This document shows, in pieces, positions 45,574-56,186 of a stretch of 64,000 nt of DNA. Location: contig NZ_CP059725.1 in the NCBI RefSeq assembly GCF_014117425.1, positions 2,542,001 through 2,606,000 of the forward strand, given 5' to 3'. The notes beneath the pieces are model-generated. The model did no database searches. It was not told the DNA's origin and saw only the letters and a list, made by a program, of their open reading frames with translations. The stretch is from Bartonella sp. HY038 (lineage in GTDB: Bacteria > Pseudomonadota > Alphaproteobacteria > Rhizobiales > Rhizobiaceae). Made by a program: the position numbers and the translations under genes. How positions within the stretch are numbered: position 1 is the stretch's first letter; every line of letters begins with the position of its first letter.

Positions 45574-47687
45574 TGTGCATTCCCCTGTTGGTTAGAAGAT
45601 TGATTGCCCGAATTGGTTGACGGCCGAGTTGACTGATCGCTTGATGGTTGATTTGAAGATTGGCTACCATTGGCTGCCCCGCTACCTGCAGGTGGCGTAG
45701 AAGGTGTAGTTCCGGTTGCAGGACTTTGCGTACCGCCATTAGCACCACCACCAGATGACGGCGCCGGACTTGCAGGTGGATTAGCTGGACCATTATTACT
45801 ACTACCTGTTGTAGGCGCTGCATTACCACTTGTGCTTGGCTGTGTTGACGGTTGTCTGGCATCTGGTGTTGCAGTATTTGGTTTTGCATTGTTCGGCTGC
45901 GCATTGGGTGCCGCCGGGCTGGTTGGCGCAGCCTCGCCATTGGTTGCACCCTCACCATTGGTTGTTGGCGCGGCTTGCGCTACAGCAGGCTGTTGCGCTT
46001 GCGGATTGCACTGGGTATCATCAAATTTAAAAGCCACATTGGAGCGCTTTAAAAAGCTGGTCAAGGTACTGGTGCGCTGTGCAAAGCTTAATGGAGAATT
46101 TTCTGAACCGCCAGAGCGCAAAAATGTATTAACCCCAACAGCACGGCCACAATAATCGATGAGTGGCCCGCCACTATTACCGCCAGAAATTGCTGCAGTA
46201 TGCAGCATTAATTCCAAACCTTCAATGCCTTGCTGGAAAGTGGTTACCATGCCTTGCGTTACCGCCATTTCAGGAGCGGCAGTCGCATCACCGCGCAACA
46301 AGCGATGAAATACTGTGTCGGTTTCCATAATAATACCAGGGAAGCCTGCAGCAATAACACTTTCACCCTTGGCGGTTTTTCCAGCAATAGCAAGCACTGC
46401 AGGAGCGCGGGCACCGCTTACTCTTAAAACAGCAAAATCAGGAGCGCCGATTTGCGCTTCACCGCGCGAGCGGGCGACAACTTTGGCATCAATCGTTTTA
46501 CCAAGCTCCTTATTAATAATTTTAACATTTTGAGCTTCACCAACCACATGCAGATTGGTTAAAATATCAGTTTCATTGATAAAGAAACCCGACCCCATAC
46601 TGCCGCCTTCATCGCTATCATCTTCCACCATAATGAGAACGGTTGCCTTTTCGGCATGGGCAATTGGTCCACTGGTTGGCACAACCAACGCGCCAGAAAT
46701 ATCTGGCAATGGTAAATTAGGGTCAATCGCGCTAATTACGCCATCACCATTATTACCTGATCCACCACCTTGGGCACGGCCTGCCGATTGCGGGCTAGCT
46801 TCAGGCATTGGGCAACTAAAACCACTTAAACCTTTTTTTAATTCATCACGGCGTGTTTCCAACAAAGCAATAGCTTCATCTTTTTCAGTTGATGAAACCT
46901 TAATCCCAAGATTGCCAGCCGGCAAAAAATAAACTAGCAATAGAAGTGCAATAAGAAAAAGAAAAACCCCAGAGAAAATAAGCGGTAATAAAAAACCACC
47001 TCTTGATGGCGGTGCGGTGACATATTGATGTGTCTCATGCACTCTTGTTGCATCTGGATTATGGTTTTGGGCATTTTGGCTTACTTGCGAGCCTTGATGC
47101 TGATTGCCATCATTTGCAGCCACTGTCTGGCCTCCTATCAAAGGGGTGGAAAGATCGCTATCAGTGTTATGAAAATGCAAAACAGCCTTAACACCAATCA
47201 CATGACCTAATCCATTATTAAAATGATTTATGCGTGTCTTTTCGTCTTTACTAATGGCTTTTGGTAAAAGCCCCCAATTAGTCAATATTGGGCGATTGGC
47301 TACCAATAATAAATCTTGATTAATATCAGCAATGTTAAACCAACGCTCTACAATTGGAAAAAGAGGCGTTGCGGCAAAAATAGTCAAAATATTTTGCCAT
47401 TCTTTTTGCAATTCTTGGGCAACCCTTGCTTTTGTGCCCTCATCAAGATCTAGCCAGGCAATGGCATTACCATGCTCGTTGCAATACCAAGAAACAACAT
47501 CACCACTATTATCACGCGTTTCACTAATAAAGGGTTTTGCAAAAATAAAATGACTAATTCCAGCACTATGGCGAGAAAAATAGGCCTCCACCTCATCAAA
47601 GGAATGAACAACAGCTTTTCCTTCAAAACAGGCATAGTCAAACTCTTGCAAATTATTACTTTTTAAAAAGCAGTTGAAATTATCCAT
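45570..47687 (-). CDS. SrfA-like membrane-anchored trypsin-like protease
   Basis: This 705-residue protein is the first gene of the run. The N-terminal domain (about 1-175) carries 'VVSWYCN' (64-70) and 'NRPILTNWGLLP' (131-142), matching the SrfA-like domain of the next gene. A membrane helix lies at about 231-255. The extracytoplasmic S1/HtrA-type domain (about 345-540) has an intact triad: His380 in 'LTNLHVVG', Asp417 in 'APDFAVLRV', Ser505 in 'GGNSGGPLID'. There is no PDZ domain. Two Cys (in 'IDYCGRAVGV' and 'DTQCNP') may form a disulfide. The last 145 residues are low-complexity Ala/Pro/Asn/Ser/Gln. Confidence 0.82.
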   Translation of the reverse strand: MDNFNCFLKSNNLQEFDYACFEGKAVVHSFDEVEAYFSRHSAGISHFIFAKPFISETRDNSGDVVSWYCNEHGNAIAWLDLDEGTKARVAQELQKEWQNILTIFAATPLFPIVERWFNIADINQDLLLVANRPILTNWGLLPKAISKDEKTRINHFNNGLGHVIGVKAVLHFHNTDSDLSTPLIGGQTVAANDGNQHQGSQVSQNAQNHNPDATRVHETHQYVTAPPSRGGFLLPLIFSGVFLFLIALLLLVYFLPAGNLGIKVSSTEKDEAIALLETRRDELKKGLSGFSCPMPEASPQSAGRAQGGGSGNNGDGVISAIDPNLPLPDISGALVVPTSGPIAHAEKATVLIMVEDDSDEGGSMGSGFFINETDILTNLHVVGEAQNVKIINKELGKTIDAKVVARSRGEAQIGAPDFAVLRVSGARAPAVLAIAGKTAKGESVIAAGFPGIIMETDTVFHRLLRGDATAAPEMAVTQGMVTTFQQGIEGLELMLHTAAISGGNSGGPLIDYCGRAVGVNTFLRSGGSENSPLSFAQRTSTLTSFLKRSNVAFKFDDTQCNPQAQQPAVAQAAPTTNGEGATNGEAAPTSPAAPNAQPNNAKPNTATPDARQPSTQPSTSGNAAPTTGSSNNGPANPPASPAPSSGGGANGGTQSPATGTTPSTPPAGSGAANGSQSSNQPSSDQSTRPSTNSGNQSSNQQGNAQ

Positions 47688-48089
47688 TTCGCCCCCTTTT
47701 TAATTGCTAACAACAATAAAAATAATAAATGCTGCTGTTTTGTTTGCAAATGCCCCGCCCCAATCCCGTCACCGATAAATAAGTCCTATAGTCAATAAAT
47801 ACCAATAGGCTTTATAAAATAGTCTAGAAAAAGTGAAAGCAGATTACTTAAGAAAAATCAAGAAACAAGTTTAACTATCCATAAGTGTTTACATTAGAAA
47901 ACCTATAAAATATTACAATTTTCTGCAAAGAAATTAAATTTTATGCATCATCTTAATATTAGAAAAAATTAATTTAAAAGTATTTTTCTTCTTTAATTCT
48001 ATTTATTTAACAAATTTACGGCTTAATTTTAACGCAAGATACGTGCAATAATAGCCCCACAAGATAGTGGGGCTAAATAACAACTATAA
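47688..48089. other. Upstream region of the srf run
   Basis: A gene-free, very AT-rich 400 bases must contain the promoter of the nine-gene minus-strand run. No operator-like palindrome was recognised. The end of the upstream phosphodiesterase gene and its hairpin mark the far border. Confidence 0.5.
48052..48075 (-). terminator. Hairpin after ugpQ-like gene
   Basis: TAGCCCCAC (48052-48060) and GTGGGGCTA (48067-48075) form a GC-rich 9-bp stem 15 bases past the stop codon. The T run is weak. Confidence 0.65.
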
Positions 48090-48824
48090 CTATGAAGCCT
48101 TACAAATTTCCTTACGCATTTTTAAAGCAAGGTCTGGCTGATCGGTAGTAATATATTTAACTGGTTGCTTGAGCCAATGTGCAAGCCTTGCAGGACCATT
48201 GATTGTCCACACACCCAGTTGAAAACCTTCTTCAATTGCCGCCTTGGCAAATTCAACCGAAGTTGCACTGCCGTTAAAGCTTAAATCACGATAGCCCTTA
48301 TTGCGACAAGCGGCAAAATAAGCAGCAAAATCTTCTGGCATGCGCTCAACACAAGGGCCAGATGGAACACCTGCGTCAATAAATGGTTTTAAACAATCAC
48401 CATCAAAACTAATTGCTGATGTGCGATTGCCCATTTTATGCGCTTCAATCAAAGCCAATGATTTTTGCGCTAAAACTAGTTCTTCAGCCTTATTGCCGCG
48501 AGTCTTTATCTCAATATGTAAACCAAGATTGCTTGGTGCCAAAGCCTCAAGCACGTCTTCAAGCAAAGGTGGCGCTTCATGACCGCCGCTTATGCGCAAA
48601 GCTTTGCGCTCGTCATTATTAAGCTCGGATATATCATCGCTTCTGCCTGCCAGTTGCTCAAGATGAAAATCATGAAAAACCACGACTTCACCGCTTTTTA
48701 GCAAATGCACGTCACATTCTACTTCATCAGCACCAAGCACGATGGCATTCATAAAAGCCGAAAGGCTATTTTCTGGTGCAAGTGCTGCACCTCCGCGATG
48801 GGCTGTAATTTTTGGCTTATGCAT
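48090..48824 (-). CDS. ugpQ: Glycerophosphodiester phosphodiesterase
   Basis: The enzyme hydrolyses glycerophosphodiesters to glycerol-3-phosphate and an alcohol. It has 244 residues and no signal peptide, so it is cytoplasmic (UgpQ type). The GDPD signature is 'TAHRGGAALAPENS' (7-20) with 'ADEVECDVHLLKSGEVVVFHD' (32-52). 'LHIEIKTRG' follows and 'LGVWTINGP' near the end is typical. It stands apart from the Ugp-type importer 20 kb away but could act in the same pathway. Confidence 0.92.
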   Translation of the reverse strand: MHKPKITAHRGGAALAPENSLSAFMNAIVLGADEVECDVHLLKSGEVVVFHDFHLEQLAGRSDDISELNNDERKALRISGGHEAPPLLEDVLEALAPSNLGLHIEIKTRGNKAEELVLAQKSLALIEAHKMGNRTSAISFDGDCLKPFIDAGVPSGPCVERMPEDFAAYFAACRNKGYRDLSFNGSATSVEFAKAAIEEGFQLGVWTINGPARLAHWLKQPVKYITTDQPDLALKMRKEICKAS

Positions 48825-49204
48825 AGCAACCTCTTATTAAACAATAAATAGTTAATCACTTTAAATAATGGCAAAGGATAATGGACCTTAGAGTCAGGAC
48901 CTATTAATTTAAACGAAATGGCATGAGAAAAATTTTATGAGAACCCAAAGATTAAATGCGAGAAGAGCCGCTGAGAAATATAAATATTTTCAAGGCTCCT
49001 CGTCAAAGCTATCACAAAAATTAACATATCCTGAAAGGACACAAAACAGTTGTAATCCACAGCAATGTAAAGCTCAAATGGGTATACCACCCACTTTATA
49101 CTTTCCTCCCCTTTATATTTTAAATTATATATCTTTGCTGTTCATTGTGCTTGTTTCTTTAGATTCATAGCTTCTCACGCTAAATCATAAATCAAAAAAT
49201 TATT
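48825..49204. other. Intergenic region without convincing gene
   Basis: An open frame of 77 codons (48937-49170, plus strand) lacks a ribosome binding site and has unlikely composition, so I do not call it. The promoter of the phosphodiesterase gene should lie at its left end. Confidence 0.4.
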
Positions 49205-49615
49205 TCAATCCTTATTTCGGTAATAGCGCTCGCCATTCATGGTTGAAGCACCATTAAAATGCGCAACACCCATTTCTAAACTTTTAGCGATATGGGCTGC
49301 CTTTTGCTTAAAGATTTCTGCATCATGAGGTAGACACAAATCATCTACCGTTTGCCTAAAGATATCAAGCCAATGGTCAAAATGCTGCGCATCAATATCA
49401 AGCACGACATGTTTAGGCATTGGTCGCCCTTCATAACGGCCACTATGCAGCATCACCGCCGACCAAAAGGCAAACATTTGCTGTAGATGCGGCTCCCAAT
49501 TTTTTATCTTTTCTTCAAAAATTGGGCCTAGCAATGCATCGGCTCGCACTCTATCATAAAAATGTCGCACCACGGTTTCAATCAATACTTCGTTAACTGC
49601 ACTGGTTTGCGTCAT
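49205..49615 (-). CDS. Group III truncated haemoglobin
   Basis: This 136-residue haem protein is of the 2-on-2 globin group III. 'VVRHFYDRVRADALLGPIFEEKI' includes the B10 tyrosine (Tyr20). 'FWSAVMLHSGRYEGRPMPKH' is the E-helix hallmark, and 'DAQHFDHWLDIF' carries the proximal histidine (His78). Group III globins are linked with oxygen or NO chemistry, mostly in alphaproteobacteria and Campylobacter. It is single in its context. Confidence 0.92.
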   Translation of the reverse strand: MTQTSAVNEVLIETVVRHFYDRVRADALLGPIFEEKIKNWEPHLQQMFAFWSAVMLHSGRYEGRPMPKHVVLDIDAQHFDHWLDIFRQTVDDLCLPHDAEIFKQKAAHIAKSLEMGVAHFNGASTMNGERYYRNKD

Positions 49616-49694
49616 TCTTACTTCCCTTCATTTTGCTGACAAAATTTTATCAAAACCAAAATCTGTTTAGTTTTAAGCTTGTCATCATGTCAGC

Positions 49695-50795
49695 CTAATC
49701 TTCAATACGAACTCGGACGGCAAAAATATCAATTTCATATTCAGGGCCCAATAAAGCGCTTTGTAAAAAGAGTTGGCCATTATTATTAATGTTCTGCGGA
49801 ATTTCAACCGAAAAAAGCAGATCTTCTCGTGTTTGGGGCAAATCAAAATTACGCTTGCCACAACTATTATCCAAGCCAAAATCACAGGTAATAGCAATTT
49901 GTGCCGTTGCATCATTGACGCTACTTGCAATCACATTAAAATAAACTGTTTTACCACGCAATTGCTCAATAACGCCCTCACCAACGTCGATGACAACTTT
50001 ATCATCAAGACTATTGGATTTAAAACGCAAGGCACGATTATTACCTTCACCTTTTATTTGCGCCTCAGCACTTCCTTGCACTGAAAAATCGTTAATTCGT
50101 GATGGATCAAAAACCGTTATCCAACCACCATCTTGGGAAACCTGTGCTTGATCGGTAATGGTTGCCGGTGGATTGGATGTTTGTGGGGTTGCATCATCAG
50201 GGCGATTAATGGCAGTAAGACTATTATAAAACGCCCAAGCCACTAAAACCAACAACAGCAATAAAACCATTAAAATAAGGTTGGAACGCCACCAACTATG
50301 GCGCTTTTGTAGCCTTGATGCTTGCCCCCCTGGTGGTGCAAAGCCCAATTCCTCTGGACCAATACCACTAGTCTTATTTTGACTGGCCTTTTCATCTATT
50401 TCTTGCAAAATGCCGTTTTCAATATCTTCGACCATGCGATCGGCATCATCAATGCTATTACCAACTTGCGGCCGCCTATCTTCAAAAGCTCCGTCATCAA
50501 AAGCTGCTTCAATTGCGTCATTTGGCGATGTTGTAGGCACATCATCAATTTGACTATATTCACTCTCAATTTCTTGGATAAGCGTGGTAAGCATATTACG
50601 TAAGGCATTACGATCTTCATCGCTTAAATGAGGATCGCCGATAATTGACCTTTCATGGTTTTCCCAAACTGCACGATAAACCTGCTCACGCAAATTATCA
50701 TTAGATGTGTCAATTTTTTCTAACGTATGACGTATAACTTGCTCGATATTTGGCAAAGACGACCCCTTCACACGACTCTTAAACAAAAGTTTCAA
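49695..50795 (-). CDS. Single-pass membrane protein, unknown function
   Basis: This 366-residue protein has a cytoplasmic helical acidic region (about 1-165; 'LREQVYRAVWENHERSI', 'EEIDEKASQ'-like helices). One membrane helix lies at about 173-193 ('NLILMVLLLLLVLVAWAFY'). The periplasmic beta-rich domain (about 215-366) has two Cys ('ITCDFGLDNSCGKRNF') and looks like a carbohydrate-binding-type sandwich. I believe similar proteins occur next to ubiG in other Rhizobiales. No enzyme motif was found. Confidence 0.75.
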   Translation of the reverse strand: MKLLFKSRVKGSSLPNIEQVIRHTLEKIDTSNDNLREQVYRAVWENHERSIIGDPHLSDEDRNALRNMLTTLIQEIESEYSQIDDVPTTSPNDAIEAAFDDGAFEDRRPQVGNSIDDADRMVEDIENGILQEIDEKASQNKTSGIGPEELGFAPPGGQASRLQKRHSWWRSNLILMVLLLLLVLVAWAFYNSLTAINRPDDATPQTSNPPATITDQAQVSQDGGWITVFDPSRINDFSVQGSAEAQIKGEGNNRALRFKSNSLDDKVVIDVGEGVIEQLRGKTVYFNVIASSVNDATAQIAITCDFGLDNSCGKRNFDLPQTREDLLFSVEIPQNINNNGQLFLQSALLGPEYEIDIFAVRVRIED

Positions 50796-50845
50796 CCAAT
50801 ATGCTTATAGCTATCCACCCTATCAAAAAGGCTTTGATAGCTAAA

Positions 50846-51592
50846 TTACTTTAAGCGTCGCGCCAATAGCATATAATTTGCATCCATATCGCGTGAGCGA
50901 TTCCAGCTATCTTTTATCGGGTTAAATGTAATACCCAATTCGTCGATAACTGATAGACCATTGGAGCCAAGCTCTTTCTTCAACTCTTCAGGACGCAAAA
51001 ATTTGTCATAGCTATGGGTGCCCTTTGGCAACCAACGCAAGACATATTCAGCACCAATAATTACCAAAGCCCAAGCTTTCAAAGTACGATTAATTGTTGC
51101 AACAAACATCAACCCTTGCGGCTTCACCATAGCTGAACATGCCTCCATGAAAAGATGTACATCGGCAACATGCTCAACAACTTCCATATTAAGGACACAG
51201 TCGAATTTTTCGCCTGCAGCAGCTAGATCTTCAGCTGTCGTTGCGCGATAATCAATGGTAACACCACTTTGCTCCGCATGAATTTTTGCAACTTCAATAT
51301 TGGTTGCAGAAGCATCTGCTCCCACAACATAAGCACCAAGACGGGCCAATGGCTCGCATAATAGCCCTCCACCACAACCAATATCCAAAATACGCAACCC
51401 CTCTAGCGGTAGAGCCGCCAAAGGATCACGATCGAAAGCCAAACAGATTTTTTCTTTAATATAAGCAAGACGTGTAGGATTAAATTTATGCAAAGGGCGA
51501 AATTTACCTTCAGGGTTCCACCACTCGGCCGCAATACGCGAAAAACGCTCAACTTCTGTTTCATCAATAGTTGTACGAGCAGCCTCTGTCAT
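50846..51592 (-). CDS. ubiG: Ubiquinone biosynthesis O-methyltransferase
   Basis: UbiG performs both O-methylations in ubiquinone synthesis. It has 248 residues and no signal peptide. Motifs are '[29 protein letters not shown]', SAM-binding motif I '[19 protein letters not shown]' (68-86), '[13 protein letters not shown]' and '[16 protein letters not shown]'. It precedes the single-pass membrane protein gene on the same strand with a 50-base gap, so they may be cotranscribed. Confidence 0.96.
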   Translation of the reverse strand: MTEAARTTIDETEVERFSRIAAEWWNPEGKFRPLHKFNPTRLAYIKEKICLAFDRDPLAALPLEGLRILDIGCGGGLLCEPLARLGAYVVGADASATNIEVAKIHAEQSGVTIDYRATTAEDLAAAGEKFDCVLNMEVVEHVADVHLFMEACSAMVKPQGLMFVATINRTLKAWALVIIGAEYVLRWLPKGTHSYDKFLRPEELKKELGSNGLSVIDELGITFNPIKDSWNRSRDMDANYMLLARRLK

Positions 51593-53367
<1,775 letters not shown>

Positions 53368-53429
53368 GAAATTGATCCGGGCTTTTATTAGCCCGGGTCT
53401 ACACGCTTTCAACCAAAGAAGGATTAGAT

Positions 53430-54626
53430 ATGGATATCCATGAATATCAGGCCAAAAGGCTTCTTCATGAATATGGTGCGCCTATTGCTAATGGTGTTGC
53501 CATTTATTCTGCTGAACAAGCTGAAGAATGGGCAAAAAAATTGCCTGGGCCGCTTTACGTTGTAAAAAGCCAGATCCATGCTGGTGGCCGCGGTAAAGGT
53601 AAATTCAAGGAATTAGGGCCTGATGCAAAAGGTGGTGTACGCCTTGCTCATTCCATTGAAGAAGTTGTTGCTAATGTCAAGGAAATGCTCGGCAATACTC
53701 TTGTTACCAAGCAGACAGGTCCTGCTGGTAAGCAAGTAAACCGTCTTTACATCGAAGACGGCGCTGACATTTCACGCGAACTTTATCTTTCCATTTTGGT
53801 TGACCGCACTGTTGGTCAAGTGGCCTTTGTTGTTTCGACCGAAGGTGGCATGGATATTGAAGCTGTTGCTGAAGAAACACCTGAAAAAATCGTTACCGTT
53901 GCAATTAATCCAGATACAGGTGTAACTGCAGACGATGCTAACAAACTTGCTGATGCATTGAAGCTTGAAGGTGATGCACGTGAAGATGGGCTGAAGCTTT
54001 TCCCAATTCTTTATAAAGCCTTCACTGAAAAAGACATGAGCCTTTTGGAAATCAACCCACTTATCGTTATGACAGATGGTCATGTACGTGTGCTTGATGC
54101 CAAGGTTTCATTTGATAATAATGCTTTGTTCCGTCATGCTGATATCCTCGCTTTGCGTGATACAACTGAAGAAGATCCAAAGGAAATTGAAGCATCGAAA
54201 TATGACCTTGCCTATGTTGCTCTTGAAGGTAATATTGGCTGTATGGTCAATGGTGCCGGGCTTGCTATGGCGACCATGGATATTATCAAGCTTTACGGTG
54301 CAGAGCCTGCAAACTTCCTAGATGTTGGCGGCGGCGCTTCAAAAGAAAAAGTAACAGCAGCCTTTAAGATCATTACAACGGATCCAAATGTAAAAGGCAT
54401 TCTGGTTAATATTTTCGGCGGTATCATGCGCTGCGATATTATTGCAGAAGGCGTTTGCGCTGCAGTGAAAGAAGTTGGCTTGCAAGTGCCGCTCGTTGTG
54501 CGCCTTGAAGGCACCAATGTTGAAGCCGGCAAGAAAATTATCAATGAAAGCGGCTTGAACGTTATTTCTGCCGATGATCTTGATGACGCAGCGCAAAAAA
54601 TTGTTGCTGCGGTGAAGGGAGCCTAA
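53430..54626 (+). CDS. sucC: Succinyl-CoA synthetase beta subunit
   Basis: This is the nucleotide-binding ATP-grasp subunit of succinyl-CoA ligase, 398 residues. It starts '[19 protein letters not shown]' and shows '[15 protein letters not shown]', 'EINPLIV' and '[18 protein letters not shown]'. The ribosome binding site is AAGGA. It ends 3 bases before sucD. Confidence 0.97.
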   Translation: MDIHEYQAKRLLHEYGAPIANGVAIYSAEQAEEWAKKLPGPLYVVKSQIHAGGRGKGKFKELGPDAKGGVRLAHSIEEVVANVKEMLGNTLVTKQTGPAGKQVNRLYIEDGADISRELYLSILVDRTVGQVAFVVSTEGGMDIEAVAEETPEKIVTVAINPDTGVTADDANKLADALKLEGDAREDGLKLFPILYKAFTEKDMSLLEINPLIVMTDGHVRVLDAKVSFDNNALFRHADILALRDTTEEDPKEIEASKYDLAYVALEGNIGCMVNGAGLAMATMDIIKLYGAEPANFLDVGGGASKEKVTAAFKIITTDPNVKGILVNIFGGIMRCDIIAEGVCAAVKEVGLQVPLVVRLEGTNVEAGKKIINESGLNVISADDLDDAAQKIVAAVKGA

Positions 54627-54629
54627 GCT

Positions 54630-55532
54630 ATGTCCATTCTTGTTACAAGAGACACCAAAGTTCTCGTTCAAGGTCTAACCGGTAAAACTGGTACATTCCA
54701 CACCGAACAGGCTCTTGCCTATCATGGCACGCAAATGGTTGGCGGTATTCACCCTAAAAAGGGTGGCGAAGTTTGGACTGCAACGAGCGGTCAAGAATTG
54801 CCAATCTTCACCAGTGTTGCTGAAGGTAAAGAAAAAACTGGTGCTGATGCATCAGTAATCTATGTACCACCAGCAGGTGCTGCTGATGCAATTATCGAAG
54901 CGATTGAAGCTGAAATTGGTTTAATCGTCTGTATTACTGAAGGCATTCCTGTGCTTGACATGGTACGGGTTAAAGCCCGCCTTGATAAGTCAAAATCACG
55001 TCTTCTTGGACCTAACTGCCCAGGCGTTCTAACTCCTGATCAGTGCAAGATCGGCATTATGCCCGGTTCAATCTTCCAAAAAGGTTCTGTAGGCGTTGTT
55101 TCGCGCTCTGGTACCCTTACCTATGAAGCTGTTTTCCAAACTTCGCAAGAAGGCCTTGGCCAAACAACTGCTGTTGGCATTGGTGGTGATCCAGTTAAGG
55201 GCACTGAATTCATTGACATGCTTGAAATGTTCCTAGCTGATGATGAAACCAAGTCGATCGTGATGATTGGTGAAATTGGCGGTAGCGCTGAAGAAGATGC
55301 AGCACAATTCCTTAAAGATGAAGCTAAAAAAGGCCGTAAAAAGCCTATGGTTGGCTTTATTGCAGGACGCACAGCACCTCCAGGACGCACCATGGGTCAT
55401 GCCGGTGCGGTTATTTCTGGCGGTAAAGGCGGCGCTGAAGACAAGATTGCGGCTATGGAATCTGCAGGTATTAAAATCACAGATTCACCAGCACGCATTG
55501 GTAAAACTTTGGCAGATTTGCTTAAGGGCTAA
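54630..55532 (+). CDS. sucD: Succinyl-CoA synthetase alpha subunit
   Basis: This CoA-binding subunit has 300 residues. '[23 protein letters not shown]'-type N-terminus and '[10 protein letters not shown]' are visible. The phosphohistidine loop lies in '[23 protein letters not shown]'. GGGAG at the end of sucC serves as ribosome binding site. A 650-base gap separates it from sucA. Confidence 0.97.
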   Translation: MSILVTRDTKVLVQGLTGKTGTFHTEQALAYHGTQMVGGIHPKKGGEVWTATSGQELPIFTSVAEGKEKTGADASVIYVPPAGAADAIIEAIEAEIGLIVCITEGIPVLDMVRVKARLDKSKSRLLGPNCPGVLTPDQCKIGIMPGSIFQKGSVGVVSRSGTLTYEAVFQTSQEGLGQTTAVGIGGDPVKGTEFIDMLEMFLADDETKSIVMIGEIGGSAEEDAAQFLKDEAKKGRKKPMVGFIAGRTAPPGRTMGHAGAVISGGKGGAEDKIAAMESAGIKITDSPARIGKTLADLLKG

Positions 55533-56186
55533 TCTTTCTTAAATGCCTAGATAGTTTTCAAGGTATTTAAGTGTCACAATTTGGGGTGGCGTTTAGCCAC
55601 TCCATAAAAGCTAAATTATTACTGGTAAAACTAAGTCATTATGGGCAATGCAACTATAAAACCCAATTTTATGTAAAATAGCATTTATATAAACATAAAG
55701 GCAAATAACATAAATAAGGCTTATCTGTGTAATGAAGTTAGCTGAACTATTTTAAAATGCAGTTGCAGCGCAGTTATAATAATTTTGCCTGCAAATGAAA
55801 AACGAAAAGAATTGAATACTTTTAATGCGTTAAAACAAGTTTTACGCATGTTATGTTCGGGAGAACTCCTAACGCTTTAAATCCATCATGGTATAAAAGG
55901 CGGTTTGGAAAAGGTGGACATAGTAAGGAATGGATTGGGCGGCAAAATAGTGATGAAAGTGTTTGATGGCAAAAGCCATGATTCATATAAACTCATCAAC
56001 GCTACCCAAAATATAATAAAGAGAAAACGGGTTCACCGACTATTTTTTGTTTTTTTAGAGCCTATATAAATATCAAGGCAAATTACGAAAAATAGTATTG
56101 AACTGATTAAGTTTTATAAGCTCTGGTCTATAATGACAATTATAACCAGCCCTTTAAAGGAGACGGAAGCTTTTTCCGTAAAGTAA
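55533..56186. other. Long sucD-sucA intergenic region
   Basis: About 650 bases. A short GC stem (GGGTGGC with GCCACTC near 55585-55602) may end the sucCD message. ATGCGTTAAAAC and GTTTTACGCAT near 55825-55850 form an imperfect hairpin. A plus-strand frame from TTG 55905 to 56069 (54 codons, behind AAAAGGCGG) is weak; I do not call it a gene. The sucA leader starts near the right end. Confidence 0.45.
56156..56186 (+). promoter_or_regulatory. sucA leader: ribosome binding site set back by a hairpin
   Basis: AAAGGAG (56156-56162) lies 24 bases before the sucA ATG, which is too far for normal initiation. The bases between include a perfect stem, ACGGAA (56163-56168) with TTCCGT (56174-56179). 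If folded, it leaves an effective spacing of about 7 bases. No closer ribosome binding site is visible. Confidence 0.55.

Noticed and set aside
45670..46155. 161-codon plus-strand frame rich in Ala/Val/Pro
   Set aside because: It is antisense to the low-complexity tail of the protease gene; repetitive GC-richer DNA opens all frames there.
30683..47687. Type VI secretion locus
   Set aside because: Only regulator-like families are present; no TssB/C, Hcp, VgrG, ClpV, TssJ/L/M or kinase was found in the window.
48937..49170. 77-codon frame in the gap after the glycerophosphodiesterase gene
   Set aside because: No ribosome binding site and unlikely composition (Ser/Gln/Tyr-rich with no hydrophobic core until the last residues).
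55905..56069. 54-codon frame starting at TTG in the sucD-sucA gap
   Set aside because: Non-ATG start, short and of no recognisable family; noted within the intergenic entry only.
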